From Streptomyces sp. NBC_01214 (lineage in GTDB: Bacteria; Actinomycetota; Actinomycetes; Streptomycetales; Streptomycetaceae): 64,000 nucleotides of DNA. A program made the translations under genes and the position numbers. Below, piece after piece: positions 11,126-19,399 of this stretch. Under the pieces are notes generated by a model. The model was not told where the DNA came from. It saw only the letters and a program-made list of their open reading frames with translations, and did no database searches. Position 1 is the stretch's first letter, and the number at the start of each line of letters is the position of its first letter. The DNA lies in contig NZ_JAPEOS010000001.1 in the NCBI RefSeq assembly GCF_026340975.1, positions 2,575,001 through 2,639,000 on the forward strand. The letters are read 5' to 3'.

Positions 11126-11473
11126 CTAGAGCATCGCTTTGAGGCGGAGTAGGTCGCGGAAGCCGGCCTCCAGTCTGACGCGGCCCGAGGCCCAGGCCTT
11201 CGCGAACTTCAGCTGGCCCGCGACCAGGGCCACGAGGTCGTCGCCGGTCATCGCGAGCCTGATCTCGGCCTTCGACGCGGGCGGGCCCGGGGCGACCGCG
11301 TCCACCCGGATCCGGCCCGCGTCGAGGCGGCCCGTGAACGTCTGGTCCAGGTCGGTGATGTGGCAGCTCAGGGAGCGGTCGAACGCGGCCGCGCCGCGCA
11401 CGCCGCCGTCGGCCCGTGCGAGATTGCCGGAGAGGTTGTCGAGTGCTTCGCGGCACTCCTGGATCGTAGCCAT
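11126..11473 (-). CDS. SCP2 sterol-binding domain protein
   Basis: A 115-residue single-domain protein. The pattern SLSCHITDLDQTFTGRLDAG, then AEIRLAMTGDDLVALVAGQ and AFAKAW-type GQLKFAKAWASGRVRLEAG, is that of SCP2-like lipid-binding domains. These bind a hydrophobic ligand; the ligand is unknown here. ATG 11473 starts the conserved MATIQECREAL. It is transcribed towards the ABC operon and has a 64-base divergent spacer from the next gene. Confidence 0.85.
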   Translation of the reverse strand: MATIQECREALDNLSGNLARADGGVRGAAAFDRSLSCHITDLDQTFTGRLDAGRIRVDAVAPGPPASKAEIRLAMTGDDLVALVAGQLKFAKAWASGRVRLEAGFRDLLRLKAML

Positions 11474-11537
11474 CGTGATCACGACCGTACCGCAGAGCCA
11501 TGCGTGGTCGCGGGGCGCTTCGAGGTAGCGTCGGGGC

Positions 11538-11798
11538 ATGACCGACGAAGCCGCCGACCCGCGAGTCGATGCCGCCGCACAGCACGCCGGGCCCGCCGGG
11601 CCCGTGGCGCTGGGCATCGTACGCACGCCCACCGGCCACGCCGGCGTGGACGCGCACCTGGCGCGGCTGGCGGACGCGGACCACCTCGAGGCGGACGGAC
11701 ACGTCGAGGTGTACGAGGATGTCCACCGGGGGCTGCGCGAGGCGCTGACCGCGCTGGACGCACCGCCCGTCCCCGGACCGTACGAAAACAGGAGCTGA
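11538..11798 (+). CDS. Small conserved hypothetical protein upstream of tlyA
   Basis: An 86-residue soluble protein with no assigned function. It is Ala/Asp-rich, with VDAHLARLADADHLEADGHV and EVYEDVHRGLREALTAL suggesting two or three helices. It is accepted as real because of its compact frame, ATG start, streptomycete codon use, and seven-base spacing to tlyA, which implies one operon. A small gene in the same place precedes tlyA in mycobacteria. Confidence 0.75.
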   Translation: MTDEAADPRVDAAAQHAGPAGPVALGIVRTPTGHAGVDAHLARLADADHLEADGHVEVYEDVHRGLREALTALDAPPVPGPYENRS

Positions 11799-11805
11799 AC
11801 CGAAC

Positions 11806-12621
11806 GTGGCAGGAGTGGCACGCCGCCGCCTGGACGCCGAACTGGTACGCCGCAGCATGGCCCGCTCGCGCGAGCACGCCGCACAGCTGATCGCCGCGGG
11901 CCGGGTGACCGTGGGCGGCACCACCGCGACCAAGGCGGCCACCCAGGTGGAGACCAGCGCGGCCCTGGTGGTCCGCAAGGACGACAGCGACCCCGACTAC
12001 GTCTCGCGGGGCGGCCACAAGCTGGCCGGCGCGCTGGCGGCCTTCCAGCCGCAGGGGTTGGCCGTCGAGGGCCGCCGCGCGCTGGACGCCGGCGCCTCCA
12101 CCGGCGGGTTCACGGACGTGCTGCTGCGCTCGGGCGTGGCCCACGTGATGGCCGTGGACGTCGGCTACGGGCAGCTGGCCTGGTCGCTGCAGAGCGACGA
12201 CCGGGTCACGGTCAAGGACCGTACGAACGTGCGCGAGCTGACGGTGGAGCAGCTCGACGGGGTCCCGGTCGACCTGGTCGTCGGTGACCTCTCGTTCATT
12301 TCCATCGGTCTGGTGCTGCCGGCGCTCGTGCGCTGCTGCGCGCCGGACGCGGACCTGGTGCTGATGGTCAAGCCGCAGTTCGAGGTCGGCAAGGACCGGC
12401 TGGGCAGCGGCGGCGTGGTGCGCAGCCCGGAGTTGCGGGCCGAGGCCGTACGCGACGTCGCGGCGCAGGCCGCGAAGCTGGGGCTGGGCGTCCTCGGGGT
12501 GACGGCGAGCCCGCTGCCGGGCCCGTCGGGGAACGTCGAGTACTTTCTGTGGCTGCGGGCGGGGGCACCGGCACTCGACCCCACGGATGTTGACCGTGCA
12601 GTAGCGGAGGGGCCGCAGTGA
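11806..12621 (+). CDS. tlyA: 16S/23S rRNA 2'-O-methyltransferase TlyA
   Basis: A 271-residue TlyA protein. An N-terminal S4 RNA-binding domain (about 6-65) is followed by a Rossmann methyltransferase. The SAM site is LDAGASTGGF (93-102). The K-D-K-E catalytic tetrad is represented by Lys72 in SRGGHKL, Asp161 in VVGDLSF, Lys189 in LMVKPQFEVGK and the Glu in NVEYFLWLR. TlyA methylates cytidines in 16S and 23S rRNA, and its loss gives capreomycin resistance in mycobacteria. The start is GTG 11806, with AGGAG 11 bases upstream. The stop overlaps nadK by four bases. Confidence 0.95.
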   Translation: MAGVARRRLDAELVRRSMARSREHAAQLIAAGRVTVGGTTATKAATQVETSAALVVRKDDSDPDYVSRGGHKLAGALAAFQPQGLAVEGRRALDAGASTGGFTDVLLRSGVAHVMAVDVGYGQLAWSLQSDDRVTVKDRTNVRELTVEQLDGVPVDLVVGDLSFISIGLVLPALVRCCAPDADLVLMVKPQFEVGKDRLGSGGVVRSPELRAEAVRDVAAQAAKLGLGVLGVTASPLPGPSGNVEYFLWLRAGAPALDPTDVDRAVAEGPQ

Positions 12622-13562
12622 CAGATTCAGCGGGTTCGGCGGGTACAGCGGGTTCACGTATTTCAGGGGAAGGGCGGACGGTCTTCCTGCTCGCGCACAC
12701 CGGGCGGCCTGCGGCCATCCGCAGCGCCGAGCTGGTCGTGCAGGGTCTGCTGAGGTGCGGACTGGGCGTACGCGTCATGGAGCACGAGGCGGTGGACCTG
12801 CCGCTGCCCCCCGAGGTGGAGCTGGTCACCGAGTCCACCCCTGGGGTGCTCGACGGGTGTGAGCTGCTCATCGTCCTCGGCGGGGACGGGACCCTGCTGC
12901 GGGGCGCGGAGTTCGCCCGCGCATCGGGGGTGCCGATGCTGGGCGTCAACCTGGGCCGGGTGGGGTTCCTCGCCGAGGCCGAGCGCGACGACCTGGACAA
13001 GGTCGTGGACCGGGTGGTGACGCGCTCGTACGAGGTCGAGGAGCGGATGACCCTCGACGTGATCGTGCGGACGAACGGCGACGTGGTCCACCGGGACTGG
13101 GCGCTGAACGAGGCCGCGGTCCAGAAGGTGTCCCCGGAGCGGATGCTGGAGGTGGTCCTGGAGATCGACGGGCGTCCGGTGACCGGTTTCGGCTGCGACG
13201 GGATCGTCTGCGCGACTCCGACGGGCTCCACGGCCTACGCCTTCTCGGCGGGCGGGCCGGTGGTCTGGCCGGAGGTCGAGGCGCTGCTCATGGTGCCGAT
13301 CAGCGCGCACGCGCTGTTCGCGAAGCCGCTGGTGACCTCGCCGACCTCGGTGCTGGCGGTGGAGGTGCAGAACGGCACTCCGCACGGCGTGCTGTGGTGC
13401 GACGGGCGGCGCACGGTGGAGCTGCCCGCCGGGGCACGGGTCGAGGTGCGGCGCGGTGCGGTGCCGGTGCGGCTCGCCCGGCTGCACCACGCGTCCTTCA
13501 CGGACCGGCTCGTCGCCAAGTTCGCGCTGCCGGTGTCGGGGTGGCGCGGCGCGCCGCACTGA
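12618..13562 (+). CDS. nadK: NAD kinase
   Basis: A 314-residue ATP/polyphosphate-NAD kinase making NADP. Motifs are LGGDGTLLRGA (87-97), NLGRVGFLAEA, the NEAAVQK region and TPTGSTAYAFSAGGP, followed by the C-terminal SAHALFAKPLVTSP. The first 20 residues are Ser/Gly/Ala-rich and variable. GTG 12618 overlaps the tlyA stop (GTGA), so the two are co-translated, as in mycobacteria. In relatives the next gene is recN; here a leftward gene follows after five bases. Confidence 0.95.
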   Translation: MTDSAGSAGTAGSRISGEGRTVFLLAHTGRPAAIRSAELVVQGLLRCGLGVRVMEHEAVDLPLPPEVELVTESTPGVLDGCELLIVLGGDGTLLRGAEFARASGVPMLGVNLGRVGFLAEAERDDLDKVVDRVVTRSYEVEERMTLDVIVRTNGDVVHRDWALNEAAVQKVSPERMLEVVLEIDGRPVTGFGCDGIVCATPTGSTAYAFSAGGPVVWPEVEALLMVPISAHALFAKPLVTSPTSVLAVEVQNGTPHGVLWCDGRRTVELPAGARVEVRRGAVPVRLARLHHASFTDRLVAKFALPVSGWRGAPH

Positions 13563-13567
13563 CGGGA

Positions 13568-14974
13568 TCAGGGGGCGGCGGGTGGCCGCGGCCCTTCGAA
13601 GCGGCCCCGGGCGAACACGCCGTGCGGGTCGAGGGCGTCGCGCAGCCGCCGGTGCAAGACGGTGTGCGGGGCGGGCAGGGGATGGTCGACGTCCGGCCGG
13701 TACGGCAGCCAGCCCCGCGCGGCGAAGGCCGTGTGCAGCCCGTCCAGGGTGCGGTGGGCCCGCCGGGCGGCGACCGGGTCACCCGGGGCGAAGCCGATGG
13801 TCACCACGTGGTCGACGGTGTCCGCGTCCAGCACGTTCATCGTGATGCCGGGCGCGGCGGCGTCCGCCGTCGCGCCCCGCACCAGCCCGGCCGCCTCCGC
13901 CACCGCCGTACCGCGGAACGGCACCAGGGGCAGGAACATCAGCAGGCCGCGCTCGCGGTCCAGGCAGCGGGCGCAGCAGCCGCCGGTCTTGCGGCGGAAC
14001 AGGGTGTCGGCCGGGTCGGGCCACCCGGCGTAGGCGGCGTGCACGTCCGCGTCGGCGGCCTCCGGGGGAGCGTGCTCGAAGGGGGACCCGGGGGCGCGCA
14101 CCCGGTCGCCGACGACACGGGCCAGGGCGTCGGTGACCTCGGGGTCGCCGGTGAGGCAGACGTGCGCCAGGTAGCGGTCCCGTACGCCGTAGGTGCGGGC
14201 CGCGACCGGGTCGTAGATCTTCGTGGTGGCCGGGACGAGGTGCCCGGCCGTCCATTCCCGCAGGACGTCGACGGCGGCCGTCAGCCGGTCCGGCGGGAAG
14301 GTCAGGGGCAGGACGGCCACCGTCCGGGGGCGGGGCCGCAGGCGGACCACGGCGGCCGTCACGGCGGCCCAGGACGCTTGTGTGAACAGGTGGTTGAGGG
14401 AGGGGCCGGAGCCGTGCGGATGGACGACGGCCGGCCCGTCGGGCACCGGCCACCAGCCGGTCCGCACGCACTGCCCGTCGGCGAGGACGAGTTCCAGGCC
14501 GGCGAGGTCCTCGGCGCGCGTCCGGTGCAGTCCGACGCCCCGCTCAAGGAGGTTGCCGATGATGCTGGTGTGGCGTGAGGCGCCGGTGAGGTTGAGTACG
14601 CGGTCGGTTCCGGTCAGCCGCTGCGCGAGCAGGTCCTGGGTGACGCCCGGCTCGACGACCGCGTAGCCGCGCAGGGCGTCGATCTCGCGGATGCGGTCGA
14701 GGCCGGAGAGGTCCAGGACGGCGGCGCCGTCCCGGACCGGAAGGGCAGAGCCCAGGCCCCAGTTGCGGCCGGTGCTGACGGGGTGGAGCGGGACCGGGGC
14801 GGATCCGCCGCCGTCGGAGGAGGGCCGGGCCGCCCGGGCCGCCGCCCGTACGTGGCCCACCACCTCCTCGACGGTGCGGGGACGCAGCAGCCCGGCCAGC
14901 CGGCGGGGGCGGAACCGGCCCGCCTCCGGCGGGGACGCGGAGGCGGCCGGGGCGTCCGTACGCGGGGTGGTCAT
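13568..14974 (-). CDS. FAD-linked oxidoreductase, vanillyl-alcohol oxidase/PCMH type
   Basis: A 468-residue flavoprotein. The FAD-binding stretch PVSTGRNWGLGSALP (66-80), VVEPGVTQDLL and GNLLERGVGLHRTRAEDLAG are close in pattern to vanillyl-alcohol oxidase and p-cresol methylhydroxylase. The C-terminus LDPHGVFARGRF fits the family ending. These enzymes oxidise para-substituted phenols. There is no signal peptide. An unusual GGCCARCLDRE cluster near residue 325 holds three Cys in four residues. ATG 14974 has AGGAGG 7 bases upstream. It is co-directional with the 343-residue gene upstream (124-base gap) and probably part of a small biosynthetic cassette. Confidence 0.82.
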   Translation of the reverse strand: MTTPRTDAPAASASPPEAGRFRPRRLAGLLRPRTVEEVVGHVRAAARAARPSSDGGGSAPVPLHPVSTGRNWGLGSALPVRDGAAVLDLSGLDRIREIDALRGYAVVEPGVTQDLLAQRLTGTDRVLNLTGASRHTSIIGNLLERGVGLHRTRAEDLAGLELVLADGQCVRTGWWPVPDGPAVVHPHGSGPSLNHLFTQASWAAVTAAVVRLRPRPRTVAVLPLTFPPDRLTAAVDVLREWTAGHLVPATTKIYDPVAARTYGVRDRYLAHVCLTGDPEVTDALARVVGDRVRAPGSPFEHAPPEAADADVHAAYAGWPDPADTLFRRKTGGCCARCLDRERGLLMFLPLVPFRGTAVAEAAGLVRGATADAAAPGITMNVLDADTVDHVVTIGFAPGDPVAARRAHRTLDGLHTAFAARGWLPYRPDVDHPLPAPHTVLHRRLRDALDPHGVFARGRFEGPRPPAAP

Positions 14975-15098
14975 CCTGGTGCCTCCTGGGCAGCGATGTG
15001 GGGCGGGCGGGGCGCGGGGAGGGGACGGGCGACGGGGGCCGGGACAACGTGGTGGAGAAGCGATTCCGCTGTCCCCCGGACGGACGAACCGCCGTCGG

Positions 15099-16130
15099 TC
15101 AGGCGGTGCCGGAAGGGGTGAGGTACCGGAGCCTCTGGCGGGCGAGCCGCTCGGCCGCGGCCACCCCGCTCTCCGCCCGCTCCCCGGCGGCCTGCGCGGC
15201 CTGGGCCATCAGCAGACTGGGCTCGGCGGAGCCGCCGAAGCGGTCGCACACCCACACGTGCGCGTCGTAGAGGTGTTGGACGGCGGCGTGCACGGCGGTC
15301 GCGGAGGCCGGGGCCAGCCGGTCCAGGCCGCCGCCGCGCTTCAACCGCCGCATCCAGTTGACCAGTTCCTGGTGGTCGCGGGTCTGGAGTCCGCTGAAGC
15401 CGGCGTTGACCGCGGGCGGGGCCATCGTCTCGCGCACCTGCGCGTACAGCTCGGGCGGGAAGTCCGCGGCGTAGCGCATGGAGACCGCCGTGCTGCGGCA
15501 CAGCCAGCCGAAGGAGCGCACAGCGGCCTCCTCCTGCGCGGCGGTGGCGCCGGGACGGTCGAGCCGGCGCAGGGCGACGGTCAGGAGCTGGAGCATCACG
15601 AAGAACCGCTGGTGTCCGACGAGCCAGCGCCGGTTGGCCGCCTCGACGGGTCGGGCGGGCCGCCAGGGCCCGGCCTTGACGGCCGGCAGCAGGGTGTCGG
15701 TGAGGAAGCCGGTCACGCCCAGCAGCAGGTTGTCCGGGTCCTCCTCCAGGGTGCTGCCGCTGGCCGCGAGGTCCTCGCGGACCAGTACGTCGCTCACCAG
15801 GACGGCCTTGGCGAGCAGGGCCGCACTGTCGCCCAGTCCCCGCCGGACCTCGAAGAAGGCGTCGTGCACACAGCTTCCGGCCGGTGGTTCGCCCGCGAGC
15901 GGAATGGTTTTGTCAGGCAGGGCGGCGAGCCGGGCGAGCAGCTCCGCCCGGGCCGCGGCGGCGTCGGCGTCGGAGCCCATGGCGGCGGTGTACCCGGCGC
16001 CCCCCAACTCCGCGATCAGGCCGGCCAGCCGGGCCCCCACGGGGGCCGGGGAGCCCGGCAGCTCGGCGGGGAGCAGCACGGCCGGGCCGTCCAGGCCGAC
16101 GGCGTTCGTCACAAAGACCTCCTGAGTCAC
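15099..16130 (-). CDS. Orphan 343-residue helical protein
   Basis: Not confidently recognised. A soluble, Ala-rich, mostly helical protein with conserved-looking features: GHQRFFVMLQLLTVALRRL in the middle, SMRYAADFPPELYAQV then FSGLQTRDHQELVNWMRRL, and LYDAHVWVCDRFGG near the end. The aromatic/His pattern loosely recalls PrnB/IDO-type haem enzymes, but this is a guess from pattern only. It shares a 90-base divergent spacer with the O-methyltransferase and lies upstream of the VAO-type flavoprotein, so a tailoring role in a small pathway is likely. Confidence 0.65.
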   Translation of the reverse strand: MTQEVFVTNAVGLDGPAVLLPAELPGSPAPVGARLAGLIAELGGAGYTAAMGSDADAAAARAELLARLAALPDKTIPLAGEPPAGSCVHDAFFEVRRGLGDSAALLAKAVLVSDVLVREDLAASGSTLEEDPDNLLLGVTGFLTDTLLPAVKAGPWRPARPVEAANRRWLVGHQRFFVMLQLLTVALRRLDRPGATAAQEEAAVRSFGWLCRSTAVSMRYAADFPPELYAQVRETMAPPAVNAGFSGLQTRDHQELVNWMRRLKRGGGLDRLAPASATAVHAAVQHLYDAHVWVCDRFGGSAEPSLLMAQAAQAAGERAESGVAAAERLARQRLRYLTPSGTA

Positions 16131-16220
16131 ATGCGTTAACTCTATGCACTTGAATAACTACCATACGTGTTAAGAGGGGTGGCTCGGTCAGTCGGTGATC
16201 TCGAAGTGAGGAGCGGTGCG
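16131..16220. promoter_or_regulatory. AT-rich divergent promoter region of the cassette
   Basis: Ninety bases between two divergent starts. The stretch TAACTCTATGCACTTGAATA (16138-16157) and ACTACCATACGTGTTAAGAG after it are much richer in A and T than the surroundings. TTAAC (16137-16141) and GTTAA (16168-16172) form a widely spaced inverted pair. No regulator is encoded beside it. It likely drives both arms. Confidence 0.5.
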
Positions 16221-17354
16221 ATGGCACGGACCGTCGAAGTGGAGACGGAAGGGCGGCCCGGGGACGGGCGGCCGGAGCCGGACCGGGGGCCGGGCGCGCC
16301 GCCCACCCCCGTGCCGCTGATGGAACTGACCACCGGTTTCTGGCGGTTCAAGGTGCTGGCCGCCGCCGTGGAACTCGGCCTGTTCACCGTGCTGGCGCGG
16401 CTGGACGCGGCCGACGCGCGGCGGATCGGCGCCGAACTGGGTCTGCACCCGCGCCCCGTCCGGATGTTGCTCGCCTGCTGCGCGGCCCTCGGCCTGCTCG
16501 ACCGCGGGGACGACGGCCGCTACCGCAACGCGCCGACGGCGCAGGAGTTCCTCGTCGAGGGGCGCCCGCACTACTTCGGCGGGTTCGTGCGCTACTCGGA
16601 CCGCTACGCCTACCCCGCCTGGCACCGGCTGGGCGAGGCCCTGCACACCAACCGCCCCACGACCTGGGACCCGGACACCCAGGAGTCGGCCTTCGTCACG
16701 GCCGATCCCGGCATCCTGGAGGGCTTCTGGGAGGCGATGTTCACCCTCTCGTCCTTCACTGCCGCCGAGCTCGGGGAGGCGTACGACTTCACCGCCCACC
16801 GGCGGCTGCTCGACGTCGGCGGGGGCACCGGAGCCTTTCCCGTCGGCCTGTGCCGCCGCCACCCCCATCTGCGCGCCACGGTCCTCGACCTGCCCCGCGT
16901 CGCCGCGATGGCCCGGGAGAAGGTGGCCGGCCTCGGGCTCTCGGAGGTGATCGAGGCGCGCGACGGCGACTTCCTGCGCGACGAGCGGCTGCCCGACGGA
17001 CACGACGTCATCCTGCTGAGCATGATCCTGCACGACTGGGACGAGGGGACCGGGCGGAGGCTGCTGGACAAGTGCTTCGCCGCGCTGCCCCCGGGCGGCG
17101 CCGTGATCATCTGCGAGCTGGTCCTCGACGACGACGAGCGCGGTCCCGCCCCGGCGGCCCTGATGGGCCTCAACATGCTGGTCGAGACCCGGTCCGGGCA
17201 CAACTACACCTACGCCGAGTACCGCGGCTGGCTGGCCGACGCCGGATTCGGGCCGGTTGCGGTCCTGCCGCTGGACGCGGCGGGCGCGAATGCCGCACTC
17301 GTCGCCCGCAAGCCGAATCGAGTCCGAAGCGGTTCCGGGCGCCTATCCCCGTAG
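16221..17354 (+). CDS. SAM-dependent O-methyltransferase (acetylserotonin/hydroxyneurosporene type)
   Basis: A 377-residue small-molecule O-methyltransferase. An N-terminal winged-helix dimerisation domain (about 30-130, TGFWRFKVLAAAVELGLFTVL) precedes a class I fold. The SAM motif is LLDVGGGTGAFP, followed by ATVLDLPRV and the acidic GDFL. The catalytic His is in MILHDWDEG. This family methylates phenolic hydroxyls in plant and actinomycete secondary metabolites. ATG 16221 is chosen because GAGGAG (16208-16213) lies 7 bases upstream. Divergent from the orphan gene. Pairing with a phenol-oxidising flavoprotein suggests an aromatic product. Confidence 0.87.
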   Translation: MARTVEVETEGRPGDGRPEPDRGPGAPPTPVPLMELTTGFWRFKVLAAAVELGLFTVLARLDAADARRIGAELGLHPRPVRMLLACCAALGLLDRGDDGRYRNAPTAQEFLVEGRPHYFGGFVRYSDRYAYPAWHRLGEALHTNRPTTWDPDTQESAFVTADPGILEGFWEAMFTLSSFTAAELGEAYDFTAHRRLLDVGGGTGAFPVGLCRRHPHLRATVLDLPRVAAMAREKVAGLGLSEVIEARDGDFLRDERLPDGHDVILLSMILHDWDEGTGRRLLDKCFAALPPGGAVIICELVLDDDERGPAPAALMGLNMLVETRSGHNYTYAEYRGWLADAGFGPVAVLPLDAAGANAALVARKPNRVRSGSGRLSP

Positions 17355-17426
17355 TGCGAGGGGGAGTTCGGCCGGGAGAGCATTAATAGCACATGCGTTC
17401 GGAGAACTCGGGGCGGGTGACGTCAC

Positions 17427-19196
17427 ATGGCACCCATGAAACCTCGGTATCGTCGTCCCGTGCTTGAGGAGATGCGGATACGGTCGCTCGGGGTCATCGA
17501 CGACGCGGTGGTCGAGCTGTCGCCCGGATTCACCGCGGTGACCGGCGAGACCGGCGCGGGCAAGACGATGGTCGTCACCAGCCTCGGGCTGCTGCTCGGC
17601 GGTCGCGCCGACCCGGCCCTGGTGCGGATCGGGGCCAAGGCCGCGGTGGTCGAGGGCCGCATCGTCATGCGCCCCGACGCCCCCGCGGCCGTACGCGCCG
17701 AGGAGGCCGGGGCCGAGCTCGACGACGGAGCCCTGCTGATCAGCCGGACCGTGTCCGCCGAGGGGCGCTCGCGCGCCCACGTCGGCGGCCGCTCCGTGCC
17801 CGTCGGCCTGCTCGCCGAGCTCGCCGACGACCTGGTCGCCGTGCACGGGCAGACCGACCAGCAGGGGCTGCTGCGCCCCGCCCGACAGCGGCAGGCCCTC
17901 GACCGGTACGCCGGGGACGCCGTCACCGTCCCACTGGAGAAGTACGGCTCGGCCTACCGCAGGCTCCGTGCCGTCGCCGTCGAGCTGGAGGAGATCACCA
18001 CCCGGGCCCGGGAACGGGCCCAGGAGGCGGACCTGCTGCGCTTCGGGCTGGACGAGATCGCGGCCGTGGAACCGGTGGCCGGCGAGGACGCCGAACTCGC
18101 GGCCGAGGCGGAGCGGCTCGGGCACGCCGAATCGCTGTCCTCGGCGGCGCAGCTGGCGCACGCCGCGCTCGCGGGCAACCCCGAGGACCCGGAGGCCATC
18201 GACGCGAACATGCTCGTCGCGGGCGCCCACCGGGCCCTGGAATCCGTACGGTCCCACGACCCGGCCCTCGGCGCGCTCGCCGAGCGGATCGGGGAGCTCG
18301 GCATCCTGCTGTCCGACGTGGCGGGGGAACTGGCGGGCTACGCCGACGACCTGGACGCCGATCCGCTGCGGCTGGCCGCGGTGGAGGAGCGGCGGGCCGC
18401 CCTGACGCAGCTCACCCGCAAGTACGGCACCGAGGGCACCGTGGACGCCGTGCTGGAGTGGGCCGAACAGGGCGCGGCGCGGCTGCTGGAACTGGACGGC
18501 GACGACGAGCGGATCACCGAGCTGACCGCCGAGCGCGATGGACTGCGCGGCGAACTGTCGCTGCTGGCGCAGGCGTTGACGGACGCCCGGGTGGAGGCCG
18601 CGACGCGCTTCGCCTCCGCGGTGACGGCGGAGCTGGCCTCGCTGGCGATGCCGCACGCCCGCGTGACCATCGACGTCCGGCAGGCCGAGGACCCCGACGG
18701 CGTGGACGTGGACGGCCGCCCGGTCGCCTACGGCCCTTCGGGCGCGGACGAGGTCGAGCTGCTGCTGGCCCCGCACCCCGGCGCCCAGCCGCGGCCGATC
18801 GCCAAGGGCGCCTCGGGCGGTGAGCTGTCCCGGGTGATGCTGGCCGTCGAGGTCGTCTTCGCGGGCTCCGACCCGGTGCCCACCTACCTCTTCGACGAGG
18901 TCGACGCGGGCGTCGGCGGCAAGGCGGCGGTCGAGGTCGGCCGGCGGCTGGCGAAGCTGGCCAAGTCGGCGCAGGTCGTGGTCGTCACGCACCTGCCGCA
19001 GGTGGCGGCCTTCGCGGACCGACAGCTGCTCGTGGAGAAGACCAACGACGGATCGGTCACCCGGAGCGGCGTCACCGTCCTGGAGGGCGAGGACCGGATC
19101 CGCGAGCTGTCGCGCATGCTGGCCGGCCACGAGGACTCGGTCTCGGCCCGGGCGCACGCCGAGGAACTGCTGGCGGCGGCGCGCGCGGACGCGTGA
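17427..19196 (+). CDS. recN: DNA repair protein RecN
   Basis: A 589-residue SMC-like ATPase of double-strand break repair. Walker A is TGETGAGKT (39-47). A central coiled-coil/acidic region runs roughly 170-400. The signature GASGGELSRVMLA and Walker B PTYLFDEVDAGVGG are followed by VVTHLPQVAAFAD. The ATG at 17427 gives eleven residues before the conserved LEEMRIRSLGVIDD. GTG 17460 is an alternative start, and neither has a strong Shine-Dalgarno. No convincing GAAC-N4-GTTC LexA site was found upstream. A terminator hairpin follows eight bases after the stop. Confidence 0.95.
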   Translation: MAPMKPRYRRPVLEEMRIRSLGVIDDAVVELSPGFTAVTGETGAGKTMVVTSLGLLLGGRADPALVRIGAKAAVVEGRIVMRPDAPAAVRAEEAGAELDDGALLISRTVSAEGRSRAHVGGRSVPVGLLAELADDLVAVHGQTDQQGLLRPARQRQALDRYAGDAVTVPLEKYGSAYRRLRAVAVELEEITTRARERAQEADLLRFGLDEIAAVEPVAGEDAELAAEAERLGHAESLSSAAQLAHAALAGNPEDPEAIDANMLVAGAHRALESVRSHDPALGALAERIGELGILLSDVAGELAGYADDLDADPLRLAAVEERRAALTQLTRKYGTEGTVDAVLEWAEQGAARLLELDGDDERITELTAERDGLRGELSLLAQALTDARVEAATRFASAVTAELASLAMPHARVTIDVRQAEDPDGVDVDGRPVAYGPSGADEVELLLAPHPGAQPRPIAKGASGGELSRVMLAVEVVFAGSDPVPTYLFDEVDAGVGGKAAVEVGRRLAKLAKSAQVVVVTHLPQVAAFADRQLLVEKTNDGSVTRSGVTVLEGEDRIRELSRMLAGHEDSVSARAHAEELLAAARADA

Positions 19197-19203
19197 GCCG
19201 CCC

Positions 19204-19244
19204 CGGCGGAGGACCGGAACGCACGGCGTTCCGGTCCTCCGCCG
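19204..19244 (+). terminator. recN terminator hairpin
   Basis: An 18-bp perfect stem (CGGCGGAGGACCGGAACG and its complement) with a five-base CACGG loop, eight bases beyond the recN stop. No T-run follows. Confidence 0.8.
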
Positions 19245-19399
19245 CGCCCGCGCCGGCCCGGAGATAGCCCGTGTGGGTGAGGCTGAAGGGCGTCCTGCAC
19301 CATCTCGTACGGGATCCGCACCCGTATGGTCCCGGAACGCGCGTGCGGACTGGCATCCTTGGCGACGTCTCTGACTCCCTCACCCTGGAGCTTCGGCCC

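Noticed and set aside
17388..17426. LexA (SOS) box upstream of recN in GTTCGGAGAAC
   Set aside because: The half-sites are in the reverse order (GTTC-N3-GAAC) to the actinobacterial GAAC-N4-GTTC consensus.
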